The notes beneath the pieces were generated by a model. The model saw nothing but the letters and a program-made list of their open reading frames with translations, was not told the DNA's origin and made no database searches. From Candidatus Thiodiazotropha sp. (ex Monitilora ramsayi) (GTDB taxonomy: Bacteria; Pseudomonadota; Gammaproteobacteria; Chromatiales; Chromatiaceae): 49,368 nucleotides of DNA. Position numbers and translations under genes: made by a program. The stretch covers positions 1 through 49,368 of the forward strand of contig JAHXIP010000025.1 of assembly GCA_025655575.1 (NCBI GenBank), in the 5' to 3' direction. Positions 25,486 through 33,328 of the stretch are shown here, one piece after another. Numbering within the stretch: the stretch's first letter is position 1; each line of letters begins with the position of its first letter.

Positions 25486-25851
25486 TCATGCTTTGTTTAC
25501 CTCAGCTGTTGATTTGACAATGGATGTCAATAATGAAACCAGTTCATCACAATCCTGAATTAGAGAGTCAGCCAGTTTTTGCTCTAAAATATCAGTTTCT
25601 TTCAATAGTCTGAGCCAATATAAAGTTTCTCGTGCCTCTTTCGATGCTATTGACATCTTTGATTTGAAATCACGTCTCGATTGTCCAGCACCTGCCTCTT
25701 CGATATTTGCACCGATACTGGTACCTGATCGCAGAACCTGCCTTGAAAGGACGAACTCCCTTCTTTCAGTCTGCAGATGTTTGGCTAGATGCACCACTCT
25801 CACTGCAAACTTAAAACTTTTTCTCTTCGTAACATGTCGTTTCTCACTCAT
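25486..25851 (-). CDS. Four-helix-bundle protein (23S rRNA intervening-sequence type)
   Basis: A 121-residue protein with the family hallmark RSGTSIGANIEEA and helices such as FKSKMSIASKEARETLYWLR. The family is named from proteins encoded in 23S rRNA intervening sequences; its members are widespread as orphan genes, and the Avd protein of diversity-generating retroelements has the same fold. Function is unknown. I choose ATG 25851 (MSEKRHV), which has GGGAGG upstream. It stands between the NuoD-like and flavoprotein genes, a place where related operons have none, and is bracketed by opposite heptad arms. I read it as a later insertion rather than a complex subunit. Confidence 0.88.
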   Translation of the reverse strand: MSEKRHVTKRKSFKFAVRVVHLAKHLQTERREFVLSRQVLRSGTSIGANIEEAGAGQSRRDFKSKMSIASKEARETLYWLRLLKETDILEQKLADSLIQDCDELVSLLTSIVKSTAEVNKA

Positions 25852-25880
25852 CTGGTCGCCTCCCTGCAACCTTAATCAAT

Positions 25881-25913
25881 ACAAAACTAAAAACTCATAA
25901 CTCAAAATTCATC
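25881..25913. repeat. Heptad arm D-right, touching the NuoD-like stop codon
   Basis: ACAAAACTAAAAACTCATAA continues with CTCAAAATTCATC. On the minus strand the arm starts GATGAATTTTGAG, where TGA is the stop codon of the NuoD-like gene. It is the inverse of arm D-left about 470 bases away. Confidence 0.85.
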
Positions 25914-27051
25914 TATCCACCTCTGGGGGGCAGGCATCCAGTGAGAACATGGTCTGTGCGATGTCCTCTATGCGGGAGCCTACCGACATTTTTTCCAATA
26001 CTTGCACTGCATGCATTGAGGAGGGGCCACGGACATGAACACGATAGGGTTTGGGTCCACCATCCGATACCACGAAATAACAGAGTTCACCCTTGGATGA
26101 CTCGACGCGGGTATAGACCTCTCCGGCGGGTACATTCCAGGCGAGTGGATTGGGAATGGGAGCACGGATCGGGCCTGCGATATCTGGCAGCGCTGCAACT
26201 ACCTGGCGCAGGATACGGATACTCTCCACCAGTTCCAGACGGCGCACCAGCGTACGCGACCAGGCATCGCCGTGCGCTTCAGTGGGGATCTCGAAATCGA
26301 GTTGGTCGTAAACCAGATATGGGTCGTCTCTGCGCACATCAAAGGCCAATCCTGTGGCACGCAGATTAGGCCCGGTGACGCCCCATGCCAAGGCCTGCTC
26401 CTGACTCATCACACCCGTGCCTTTGGCTCTTTTGACAAAGACTTGGTTCTTGAAAAATAGATTGTCATAGTCAGGTAAACGGGATTCGATATAGTCCAGG
26501 GTTTCGCTGATCCGCTGTAGAAAGCCATCCGGCAACTCTCTGCGAACGCCACCGGGAATGTTGTAGATACTGTAAACGCGACCGCCGGTGAACTCTTCGA
26601 ACAAATCAAGAATCAGATCACGATCTGCCACACCCCAATACATGGTGCTGTACATGCCGGTCGTGGCGGCATGACCACCAAAGGTAAAAAGATGGGCTGC
26701 AATACGGGATAATTCCAGTTGCATCACGCGTAGCCATTGGGCGCGTTGTGGCACTTCCAGACCGCACAGCTCCTCTACCGCCATGGCGTAACAGACCTCC
26801 ATGGGCGAGGGATCGGGCACGCAGATGCGGGGTACCAGGGCGATATTCTGAATCCACAGCCGTTGCTCCATCAGCTTCTCGAAGCCACGGTGCAGGTAGC
26901 CACCATCAGCCTTGGCTTCCACAACCACATCGCCGTGCAGCTTAACTTTCAAGGCGTAGTTGCCTTCAATGCCGGGATGGTTGGGACCGAAGTTGAGCTC
27001 AAACTCATTACTTGGTGGATGGCGTTGGGCTTCGTAGTTTTCGGGTCTCAT
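25909..27051 (-). CDS. NuoD/MbxL-like catalytic large subunit without full NiFe site
   Basis: A 380-residue homolog of NuoD (Nqo4) and group 4 hydrogenase large subunits (NFGPNHPGIEG, GYLHRGFEKLMEQR, YFVVSDGGPKPYRVHVRGPS, SLDACPPEVDR). Hydrogenases bind NiFe by two CxxC pairs; here the positions read Cys77-x-x-Asp80 (RICVPD) and Cys374-x-x-Glu377, so only one Cys of each pair remains. Complex I residues that contact quinone are also changed: the second His of GPQHPSTHG is Glu29 and the Tyr region reads VPDP. It is therefore neither a normal hydrogenase nor a normal quinone reductase subunit. Two of four Cys remaining is a pattern I recall for Mbx/Mbs. Its start lies beside repeat copy E, its stop in arm D-right. 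Confidence 0.9.
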   Translation of the reverse strand: MRPENYEAQRHPPSNEFELNFGPNHPGIEGNYALKVKLHGDVVVEAKADGGYLHRGFEKLMEQRLWIQNIALVPRICVPDPSPMEVCYAMAVEELCGLEVPQRAQWLRVMQLELSRIAAHLFTFGGHAATTGMYSTMYWGVADRDLILDLFEEFTGGRVYSIYNIPGGVRRELPDGFLQRISETLDYIESRLPDYDNLFFKNQVFVKRAKGTGVMSQEQALAWGVTGPNLRATGLAFDVRRDDPYLVYDQLDFEIPTEAHGDAWSRTLVRRLELVESIRILRQVVAALPDIAGPIRAPIPNPLAWNVPAGEVYTRVESSKGELCYFVVSDGGPKPYRVHVRGPSSMHAVQVLEKMSVGSRIEDIAQTMFSLDACPPEVDR

Positions 27052-27052
27052 A

Positions 27053-27183
27053 CTCGCTTTGCTCGTAAGTTTTGTGTTTTTTAGTTATGAGTTTTGAGTT
27101 GATAAGTGCGCTGGTGCGCACAACCATTCAAATTGGGCGAGAGCGTAGGGAAAACCTACAACTCAAAACTAAAAACTTAACAC
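27053..27183. repeat. Heptad-arm inverted repeat element, copy E
   Basis: Left arm with TTAGTTATGAGTTTTGAGTT (to 27100), hairpin GTGCGC-TGGT-GCGCAC (27106-27121), core CGAGAGCGTAGGGAAAACC, right arm AACTCAAAACTAAAAACTTA from 27160. A second core-like piece CTCGCTTTGCTCG lies between the left arm and the NuoD-like start codon. The right arm ends directly behind the NuoC-like stop codon. Confidence 0.88.
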
Positions 27184-27752
27184 TAGTCCTTCTTCCGGCT
27201 AAATCGTTGCTCTTCCGGTGGAATAATCACACCACCTCCCTCGGCAATCAGTTCTTGCAGCCAGGGTGGGTTGTACTCCTGCCAGTTGAGATGTTCGTTG
27301 ACATAGGCTTCGCTGTCGAACTCCTTACGCATGGGGGGCGGTCCATCCCACTCTGTCAGGATGAATTTCTCCATGTTGGGGCTGCCTTCAAAATGGATGC
27401 CGTACATTTCATGGATATCCCTTTCAAAAAAACCAGCCGGTTGGTAGAGGTCGTAGACAGAAAGATAGACACCAGGCTCTCTCGCAATACGGATATGTGC
27501 AGAGACCAGTGAATGACTTTCATAGGACCAGACGTGATAAACCAACTCAAACTCATCGTCCTCAATCCAATCGACGCAGCTGATGGCGGACAGGTGGATA
27601 TATCCGGCACGGCCCTGCAGCAGTTCCAGCAAGGCTGGCAGAGCATCTGCCGGGACATCCGCTCTCACACGTCGGCTGCTTTTACGGCGTACCTTGATGC
27701 CTTCGATCTCTTCCAGCAGGTCATCCAACCAATGGGTGAGTTCCTGACTCAT
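27183..27752 (-). CDS. nuoC: NuoC/MbxK-like 30-kDa subunit
   Basis: A 189-residue homolog of the complex I 30-kDa subunit and the matching hydrogenase subunit. The signature region FFERDIHEMYGIHFEG is clear, preceded by LSAISCVDWIEDDEFELVYH. It forms part of the peripheral arm and packs against the NuoD-like subunit; it carries no cofactor. Start ATG 27752 overlaps the stop of the NuoB-like gene by four bases. The tail after the signature (to FSRKKD) is short and basic. Its stop codon TAG adjoins repeat copy E, which separates it from the NuoD-like gene. Confidence 0.92.
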   Translation of the reverse strand: MSQELTHWLDDLLEEIEGIKVRRKSSRRVRADVPADALPALLELLQGRAGYIHLSAISCVDWIEDDEFELVYHVWSYESHSLVSAHIRIAREPGVYLSVYDLYQPAGFFERDIHEMYGIHFEGSPNMEKFILTEWDGPPPMRKEFDSEAYVNEHLNWQEYNPPWLQELIAEGGGVIIPPEEQRFSRKKD

Positions 27753-28462
27753 TCTGTGGGTTCCTTCAAGTCGTGGCCTAGCCGCATATCCAGGGCCTCC
27801 AGTGGCTTCTGATGTTGTTCCAGTATCTGGGTATGTTTGCCAAGGGTGCCTTCACCAATCAGGTCATAGTGTTTCGCTTCGGTGATTATGTCGGTGGGGG
27901 TCTGCCAGTTTTCACCAAATAACTTTTGTTGGTTACCCAGGTAGTAGTCATAGTTGCGGAAGTAGTCTTCCCAACTATTGGCTTCCCCTGAGTGAATGCG
28001 GTCCATCAGTTTTTGTAGGCCCGCGAGGACCGCCTCGGGGCGCGGCATGCAACCGGCGATGTAGAGATCCACCGGCATGTATTCATCCAGTTTTTTCGCT
28101 GTCGCATAACTTTGCCAATACATGCCGCCGTTGACAGTACAGGAGCAAATGCCGATGACATACTTGGGTGAACCCATCTGTTCATAGGTAAGAATGACCC
28201 GCTTCAGGGTTTTAATGGAGACATACCCGGTGATGAGCAGAATATCTGCCTGGCGAGGGGAAACCATAGGTTGAATGCCCAGGCGTTCCATGTCGAAGCG
28301 TGAGGTCATTGCCGGTGGCAGCTCGATGGCGCCACACCCCGTACAGTAGTGGAGAATAAACAGGGAACGGGAACGGCAGAATCGCACAAACTCATCGAAT
28401 ACACGGGCCAGTGGATTGGTTCGCTTCTCTTCGATCACTGGGATCTTGTTTATCGAGTTCAT
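27749..28462 (-). CDS. nuoB: NuoB/MbxJ-like subunit carrying the proximal 4Fe-4S cluster
   Basis: A 237-residue subunit that should hold the last cluster of the electron chain next to the NuoD-like active site. The cysteines follow the group 4 hydrogenase style: Cys40-T-G-Cys43 (HYCTGCGAIE), Cys105/Cys107 (GICSCTVNGG) and Cys137 (AGCMPRP). Complex I NuoB has adjacent Cys-Cys at the first site, so this subunit groups with Mbh/Mbx types. I choose ATG 28462 (MNSINK) over upstream in-frame codons near repeat F. The C-terminal region of about 75 residues after the cluster domain is longer than in compact hydrogenase small subunits. Confidence 0.91.
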   Translation of the reverse strand: MNSINKIPVIEEKRTNPLARVFDEFVRFCRSRSLFILHYCTGCGAIELPPAMTSRFDMERLGIQPMVSPRQADILLITGYVSIKTLKRVILTYEQMGSPKYVIGICSCTVNGGMYWQSYATAKKLDEYMPVDLYIAGCMPRPEAVLAGLQKLMDRIHSGEANSWEDYFRNYDYYLGNQQKLFGENWQTPTDIITEAKHYDLIGEGTLGKHTQILEQHQKPLEALDMRLGHDLKEPTE

Positions 28463-28482
28463 CGTTTTCACCAATGAATGGT

Positions 28483-28608
28483 GAGTTTTGAGTTATGAGT
28501 TTTTAGTTTTGAGTATCGGTGTTCGCTTCACTCACGCTTATTAAGAAAACAAACGTGTGCATAGCACACACATCAACTTAAAATTTAAAATTCAAAATTC
28601 AAAACTCT
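28483..28608. repeat. Heptad-arm inverted repeat element, copy F
   Basis: Left arm GAGTTTTGAGTTATGAGTTT (from 28483), core CGTGAGTGAAGCGAACACC (minus strand), hairpin GTGTGC-ATA-GCACAC (28555-28569), right arm of AATTCAA-type heptads ending at the NuoH stop codon. Compared with copies B and E, one C-G pair of the hairpin stem is a T-A pair here, a compensatory change. Confidence 0.88.
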
Positions 28609-29503
28609 ATAGAACAAACGCCACGCCAATCAGCCCCAGCATCACCGGCCATTTCCACATCAAACGCAGTAGATCTTCCGTACGATAACGGGGAAAGAGA
28701 TAGGCAATACTGACCGGAATGGCGAGGACCAGAAAACTTTTCAGCAGAAAATCGAACCAGGTAGTGCCACCGCCCAGAAACAGGCTCACGTAGAGCACCG
28801 ATGTGGTATACAGCTGAAAACACTGCATCACAAAAAGGCCACCCAGATATTTTCCGCTCATCTCAACCATGGGGCCGGTGGCGATCTCCGCTGGTGCGAT
28901 ATAGATTTCAAACGGCTGCTTACCCAAAGAGGCATGCATGGCGATGAGACCGGCGATGGCGAGTACGGGCATCTGTACCGCACCCCAGGTCTCGAAGCCG
29001 CCGGCCTGCTGTACAGCAATAATATCGACCAAGTTGGTAGTGCCTGCGGCATAAGCCACGCCGAAGATGACAATTACCAGGGGAATGTCGTAAGCCAACA
29101 TGGCGGTCAAGGCTCTGGCGATACCAATTGATCCATTGGGGTTGGCACACTGACCGACACCCAGCGCGAGACCCAATGAGGGAATCATCATCAGATAGAG
29201 CAGGGTGATGATGCCGCCTTTTTCAGCAATGCCGGTCATGCCCGGTACGGGTAACAGTGTCTCCGCAGCGATATAACCCCCCATCGCCATGACAATACCA
29301 ATGTCATGAATCAGACCATGCGATACCTGAGTGCGCTTACTGTGCAGCTTGACGATATCGTAGAGTGGCTGAAAGAAGGGTGGGCCTATACGGCGCTGCA
29401 ATTTTGCTGCGATACGCCGCATCATCAATACCATCATCATGCCGACCACGAAGGCGACCAGTGGCATCAGGATCAGTTCGATAATCAGTTCCATGGGAGC
29501 CAT
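28607..29503 (-). CDS. nuoH: NuoH/MbxM-like membrane subunit
   Basis: A 298-residue membrane protein with about eight helices, the subunit that joins the peripheral arm to the ion-pumping arm. Typical blocks are RRIGPPFFQPLYDIVKLHSK, SIGIARALTAMLAYDIP, PFEIYIAPAEIATGPMVEMS and FPRYRTEDLLRLMWKWP. The PFEIYIAPAE block resembles hydrogenase-type subunits more than complex I. Its ATG shares one base with the NuoL-like stop (TGATG). Its TAG stop is followed at once by repeat copy F, which separates it from the NuoB-like gene. Confidence 0.93.
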   Translation of the reverse strand: MAPMELIIELILMPLVAFVVGMMMVLMMRRIAAKLQRRIGPPFFQPLYDIVKLHSKRTQVSHGLIHDIGIVMAMGGYIAAETLLPVPGMTGIAEKGGIITLLYLMMIPSLGLALGVGQCANPNGSIGIARALTAMLAYDIPLVIVIFGVAYAAGTTNLVDIIAVQQAGGFETWGAVQMPVLAIAGLIAMHASLGKQPFEIYIAPAEIATGPMVEMSGKYLGGLFVMQCFQLYTTSVLYVSLFLGGGTTWFDFLLKSFLVLAIPVSIAYLFPRYRTEDLLRLMWKWPVMLGLIGVAFVL

Positions 29504-31383
29504 CAGATCACCACCCAGGCTATGACGAAGAGTGCCGTACTCAAGAGATAGAATTCCGCATTGGCACGACGATAGAGGCCCTGCATACCAAGGGAGAGGA
29601 ATTCGACCAGTGATTTGACGCTCTGTTCAAGCCAGAGAAAACTGCCCCGATACCATCCACCGATGAGATGCATCAGACCGGCATAGAAATTATCGCTGTA
29701 CTGGTAGCGGACATCGGCTGTGAGAAAGTGCCCGCCTGCGTAGTTGTCGAGCTGGTGTACCCGTTTGCTGCGACCGCCGGCGAAGTAGAAGATCAGCGCA
29801 CCGATACCGAAACCGGCAAAGAGCACGCCGATCACCCAGATCATATCAAGGGAACCGCTGGCGGACTCCACACCACCCAGGGTGTAGTCAGGTACCGGCA
29901 GACCGACTGCCTGTTGCACTGAGGCCACCCAGGCGAGGGGAATGCCTGGCAGCAGGCCGGTGATGAAAATAATGGCGGTGAGAATCAGCATGGGAATCAT
30001 CATGCTCCAGGGTGCTTCCTTGACGTTGTCGTGCTCGACGCGCAGTTGCCCCAGGAAGATATTGTGGATCAGCTTATAGACGGACAGGATGGTACCCAGT
30101 GTGCCGATCACTGCCGCCACGAAGAGCAGCGGCATACCCTCGTTGAGCAGGGAGCGGTAGACCAGCCATTTGGAGACAAACCCGTTCATCGGAGGCAATC
30201 CGGCTAGACCGATGATGCCAACCAATAGCACCATGAAGGTAAGCGGCATACGTACCACGAGTCCACCCAGCTTGTTGAGATCAGCAGTACCGGTTCTGTG
30301 GATCACAGCAGTGACCGCCATGAACAGGGCTGCCTGATAGGTGGCGTGATTGAATACATGCAGTAGCCCACCCGCAGCGCCCATAGCATCCGCCACTACA
30401 AGGCCGAGCAACATGTAGCCACCCTGTCCGATGCCGTGCCAGGCAAGCAGTTGGCGGGCATCGTTCTGCTTCATGGCAGTAAAGGTCGGAAAGATAATGG
30501 TGAAGACGGCAATCCATGCCAGCAGGTCGCGTGCATCGATCAGGGTGAAGGGGATCTTCAAGCTGTCGATATTGACGATGCCGAACAGCTTTACCAAAAC
30601 CAGCAGTATGGCAAAGAGACCCATACGAGATGAAATGGCGCCGAGAAAGGCGCTGCCGGGTCCCGGGGTTTCCGCGTAGGCGGGCGCCTGCCAGAGATGG
30701 AAAGGCATCAGCCCCATCTTGATGCCGAAGCCAGCACCGAACAGGATCACCAGCATCCAGAGATGGGCAGTACTCATTTGACTGGCGGCAGTCAGGATCG
30801 CTTCATACTGCAGGGAACCTGCTGAAACATAAACCAAGGCAATACCACCAAAGATTGCCATCGCACCGGCCATGGCGTAAGTGATATAGCGCATGGCCGC
30901 TTTTGTGGCGACCCCGCCCGCCATGGCCATGAGCAGGAAACCAGCCCAGCTCACCAACTCCCAGCCGATGAAGAGCGACAACAGGTCGCCGCTGGCCAGC
31001 AGGATGAGCATGCTGAAGACATTGAGCGTCATGGCGAGATGGAACAACCAGAGATTCCCACCGGACTGACGGAAACGTTGCTCCCATTCTCCGCAGGCGT
31101 ACCAGCTGCTGAGCAGGGCGGAGCCGAGGGTGATAAGGGCAAAGTACCAGCTCAGTGCATCGAAACGCCAGGATAGGCTTTGACCCATCACTTCAAAAGT
31201 GAGTGCTGAAGAGATCGGTTCGCCACCATAACCGAGGGGCGCCATCTTCATGAGAGCAAGCAGTTGGATGCCATAGAGAATCGTGACCATCCAACCGGCA
31301 GGTAGCCGACGGCCGAGCAGCAAGGCTACCAGTACGGTGATGCCGGAATAAAGAAACAGTTCGTCCAAAGGGGTCAGCGTCAT
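29503..31383 (-). CDS. NuoL/MrpD-type ion-translocating subunit (MbxH' position)
   Basis: A 626-residue membrane protein with about 15 or more helices, of the antiporter-like family shared by NuoL/M/N and MrpA/D. The conserved Glu helix (FIGWELVSWAGFLL) and Lys helix (GFGIKMGLMPFHLWQAPAY) of the channel are present, as is NHATYQAALFM with the central His. The C-terminal extension (about 500-626) is absent in simple MrpD. It is the second antiporter-like subunit after MrpD in gene order, the feature that separates Mbx/Mbs from single-copy Mbh operons. ATGA overlap with the MrpD-like stop. Confidence 0.9.
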   Translation of the reverse strand: MTLTPLDELFLYSGITVLVALLLGRRLPAGWMVTILYGIQLLALMKMAPLGYGGEPISSALTFEVMGQSLSWRFDALSWYFALITLGSALLSSWYACGEWEQRFRQSGGNLWLFHLAMTLNVFSMLILLASGDLLSLFIGWELVSWAGFLLMAMAGGVATKAAMRYITYAMAGAMAIFGGIALVYVSAGSLQYEAILTAASQMSTAHLWMLVILFGAGFGIKMGLMPFHLWQAPAYAETPGPGSAFLGAISSRMGLFAILLVLVKLFGIVNIDSLKIPFTLIDARDLLAWIAVFTIIFPTFTAMKQNDARQLLAWHGIGQGGYMLLGLVVADAMGAAGGLLHVFNHATYQAALFMAVTAVIHRTGTADLNKLGGLVVRMPLTFMVLLVGIIGLAGLPPMNGFVSKWLVYRSLLNEGMPLLFVAAVIGTLGTILSVYKLIHNIFLGQLRVEHDNVKEAPWSMMIPMLILTAIIFITGLLPGIPLAWVASVQQAVGLPVPDYTLGGVESASGSLDMIWVIGVLFAGFGIGALIFYFAGGRSKRVHQLDNYAGGHFLTADVRYQYSDNFYAGLMHLIGGWYRGSFLWLEQSVKSLVEFLSLGMQGLYRRANAEFYLLSTALFVIAWVVI

Positions 31384-32852
31384 TGACTGCCTCCGGTACC
31401 GGCAAAGACGGTATTGATGTAGAGATCTGCATTTGCTGCCTGCCCGGCAACGTGACTCAACAAGTCTCCAACAGGTGTAATGAACAATGCGGCTGCCAGT
31501 AGTCCGATCCCGAATAGCGAAGCCGTTGCCAGAGAGAGCCCTGCTGGTTTGGGTATGGTGTCAATCGGCGTGTCTTCCGCTGCCGGTCCGTAGAGCAAGG
31601 CAGCAAGACGAAACAGATAAGCTGCCTCGATCACGGTGGCCAGTAAAAAGACCGTGAGGCCGATCAGGTATAGGGGGGAAGTCTGTGCCGCCAGCTGCGT
31701 GATTAATGTGAACTTAGCCCAGAAACCCGGTAGTGGGGGCATACCGATCAATGACAGGGAGAAGAGGACGAAAATCGCCGCTGCCAGGGGAGAACGTTTC
31801 GCTGCACCACGGAGTTTTTCTATCGCGCCACCCCAACCATCAGCCAACATGAAAAGACCGGACTTGATCAGTAGGTGATGAAAGGTGAGTGCCAGAACCG
31901 CCAATAGTCCACCCTGTTCGGGAATCGCCAAAGCGATAAAAATCATGCCCAACTGACCGATGGATGAAAACGCCAGCATGCGACGCACGTCCTTGGCACG
32001 CCAGGCGGCAAGTTCACCGGTGATGACTCCAAGAATGCCGAGTACCAACATCACCTGTACGGCCTCCGGCTGATGGAATATGAGTACCAGCAGACGCAGG
32101 ATGATCAACAGCGCCAACTTGGAGACCAGACCGGCGAGAAAAGCGGAGACCCGGCTGGCAGCCGTTGCGTAGACCTCGGGCGCCCAGGTGTTGACCGGGA
32201 AGAGTTCGGCCTTGACACCGACGCCGATCAGAATGGTGAGAAATGCGGTCAGTCCCAGCTTATTGTTCAGCTGTTCCGGAGCGAGCTGTGCAAGGTGAGC
32301 CAGATTCAGCGTGCCGGTCTGGCTGTAGATGAGGGCGATGCCCAACAGGGTCAACACAGAACCGATACCGCTGAGGATCAGGTAGCGGATGGTCGATGCA
32401 TAGGCTGCACTGCTTCCCGATGCAGCGATCAATCCGAAGGTGGCTACGGCTACCAGCTCGTAGAAGACATAGAGGTTGAAAAGATCACCGGAAAGCGCCA
32501 AGCCGGTGGATGCTGCCACCAGAAGAAGCATCAGCGCCTGTCGCCTTGCGGTCTCCTGATCGATTTTGAAGGGCCAGAAAAGCAGGCCGAGCAGCTGCAC
32601 GGCAAAGGCAAACAACAGCGCCAGGGAATCGATGTAGAGATTGATGCCCATGGGTGGTGCAAAACCCCCGATGGCCAGCGAGAAGGGTAGTGCGGTTCCG
32701 CTCATCCATTGATCACCCAGAATCCAGCAACCGTAGGCAAGAATGGCGGGTCCGATCCAGGCGCCGATACTGATCGAGGTACGCATCACGATCGGTAGCA
32801 GAAAAGCACCGAATAGCGGCAGGACTAGCGGCAGTACAATAAGATCGCTCAT
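31380..32852 (-). CDS. mrpD: MrpD-type cation/proton antiporter subunit (MbxH position)
   Basis: A 490-residue membrane protein of the MrpD/NuoN type with about 14 helices. It shows the Glu helix in LFNLYVFYELVAVATFGLIA, the Lys-containing helix GVGVKAELFPVNTWAPEVY and the segment FHHLLIKSGLFMLADG. In Mrp complexes this subunit moves cations or protons. It is coupled to its neighbours by four-base overlaps at both ends. The size matches MrpD (about 490 residues) and not NuoL. Confidence 0.92.
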   Translation of the reverse strand: MSDLIVLPLVLPLFGAFLLPIVMRTSISIGAWIGPAILAYGCWILGDQWMSGTALPFSLAIGGFAPPMGINLYIDSLALLFAFAVQLLGLLFWPFKIDQETARRQALMLLLVAASTGLALSGDLFNLYVFYELVAVATFGLIAASGSSAAYASTIRYLILSGIGSVLTLLGIALIYSQTGTLNLAHLAQLAPEQLNNKLGLTAFLTILIGVGVKAELFPVNTWAPEVYATAASRVSAFLAGLVSKLALLIILRLLVLIFHQPEAVQVMLVLGILGVITGELAAWRAKDVRRMLAFSSIGQLGMIFIALAIPEQGGLLAVLALTFHHLLIKSGLFMLADGWGGAIEKLRGAAKRSPLAAAIFVLFSLSLIGMPPLPGFWAKFTLITQLAAQTSPLYLIGLTVFLLATVIEAAYLFRLAALLYGPAAEDTPIDTIPKPAGLSLATASLFGIGLLAAALFITPVGDLLSHVAGQAANADLYINTVFAGTGGSQ

Positions 32853-33328
32853 GAATGTCCCCCGCGGATTTCCACCGTGCTATCGGGTAAGGATGGCAGT
32901 GGACGTTCTCCAAGCGGTGACTCCTGGCTGACGTCACGGGGTATACCCGCAGTGTCGGCGATCTCCGCATCCATTCGCTCTGCCACTTGGCTCCGATCCA
33001 GGGTGCCATAGCGTTGGCGGATACGTATCAGAATACTGACCGCAAGCGCCTGAATACCGACGCCGATGACGATGGCAGTGAGCACCATGGCCTGCGGCAC
33101 GGGATCCACCATCGGCGGATGTTCACCGAGGGTGGTGAGTATGGGGGCCACTGCGTCCCAGCGATATCCGGCGAGTACCAGCATCAGATTTGCACCGGCC
33201 TCGGCAATCACCAGAGCCAGTACCATACGGAATAGGTGTCGTGACAGCACGACGCCGGCCAGACCAATGGAAATCAGCCCCAAAGCAGTGGTATAGAGGA
33301 TCAATTCCAGGCTTATCTCGGGCATCAT
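32849..33328 (-). CDS. mrpC: MrpC-type subunit (NuoK-like)
   Basis: A 159-residue protein with three membrane helices of the MrpC/NuoK family (LEIL-like start, LVIAEAGANLMLVLAG, PVPQAMVLTAIVIGVGIQAL). The conserved run DPVPQAMVLTAIVI is characteristic. A hydrophilic tail of about 55 residues (after IRIRQRYGTL) is longer than in many MrpC proteins and has no recognised role. It is translationally coupled with MrpD and MrpB on either side. Confidence 0.92.
   Translation of the reverse strand: MMPEISLELILYTTALGLISIGLAGVVLSRHLFRMVLALVIAEAGANLMLVLAGYRWDAVAPILTTLGEHPPMVDPVPQAMVLTAIVIGVGIQALAVSILIRIRQRYGTLDRSQVAERMDAEIADTAGIPRDVSQESPLGERPLPSLPDSTVEIRGGHS

Noticed and set aside
25909..27051. [NiFe] hydrogenase large subunit
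   Set aside because: Two of the four Cys that bind NiFe are replaced (Asp80, Glu377), and no hydrogenase maturation genes are in the window.
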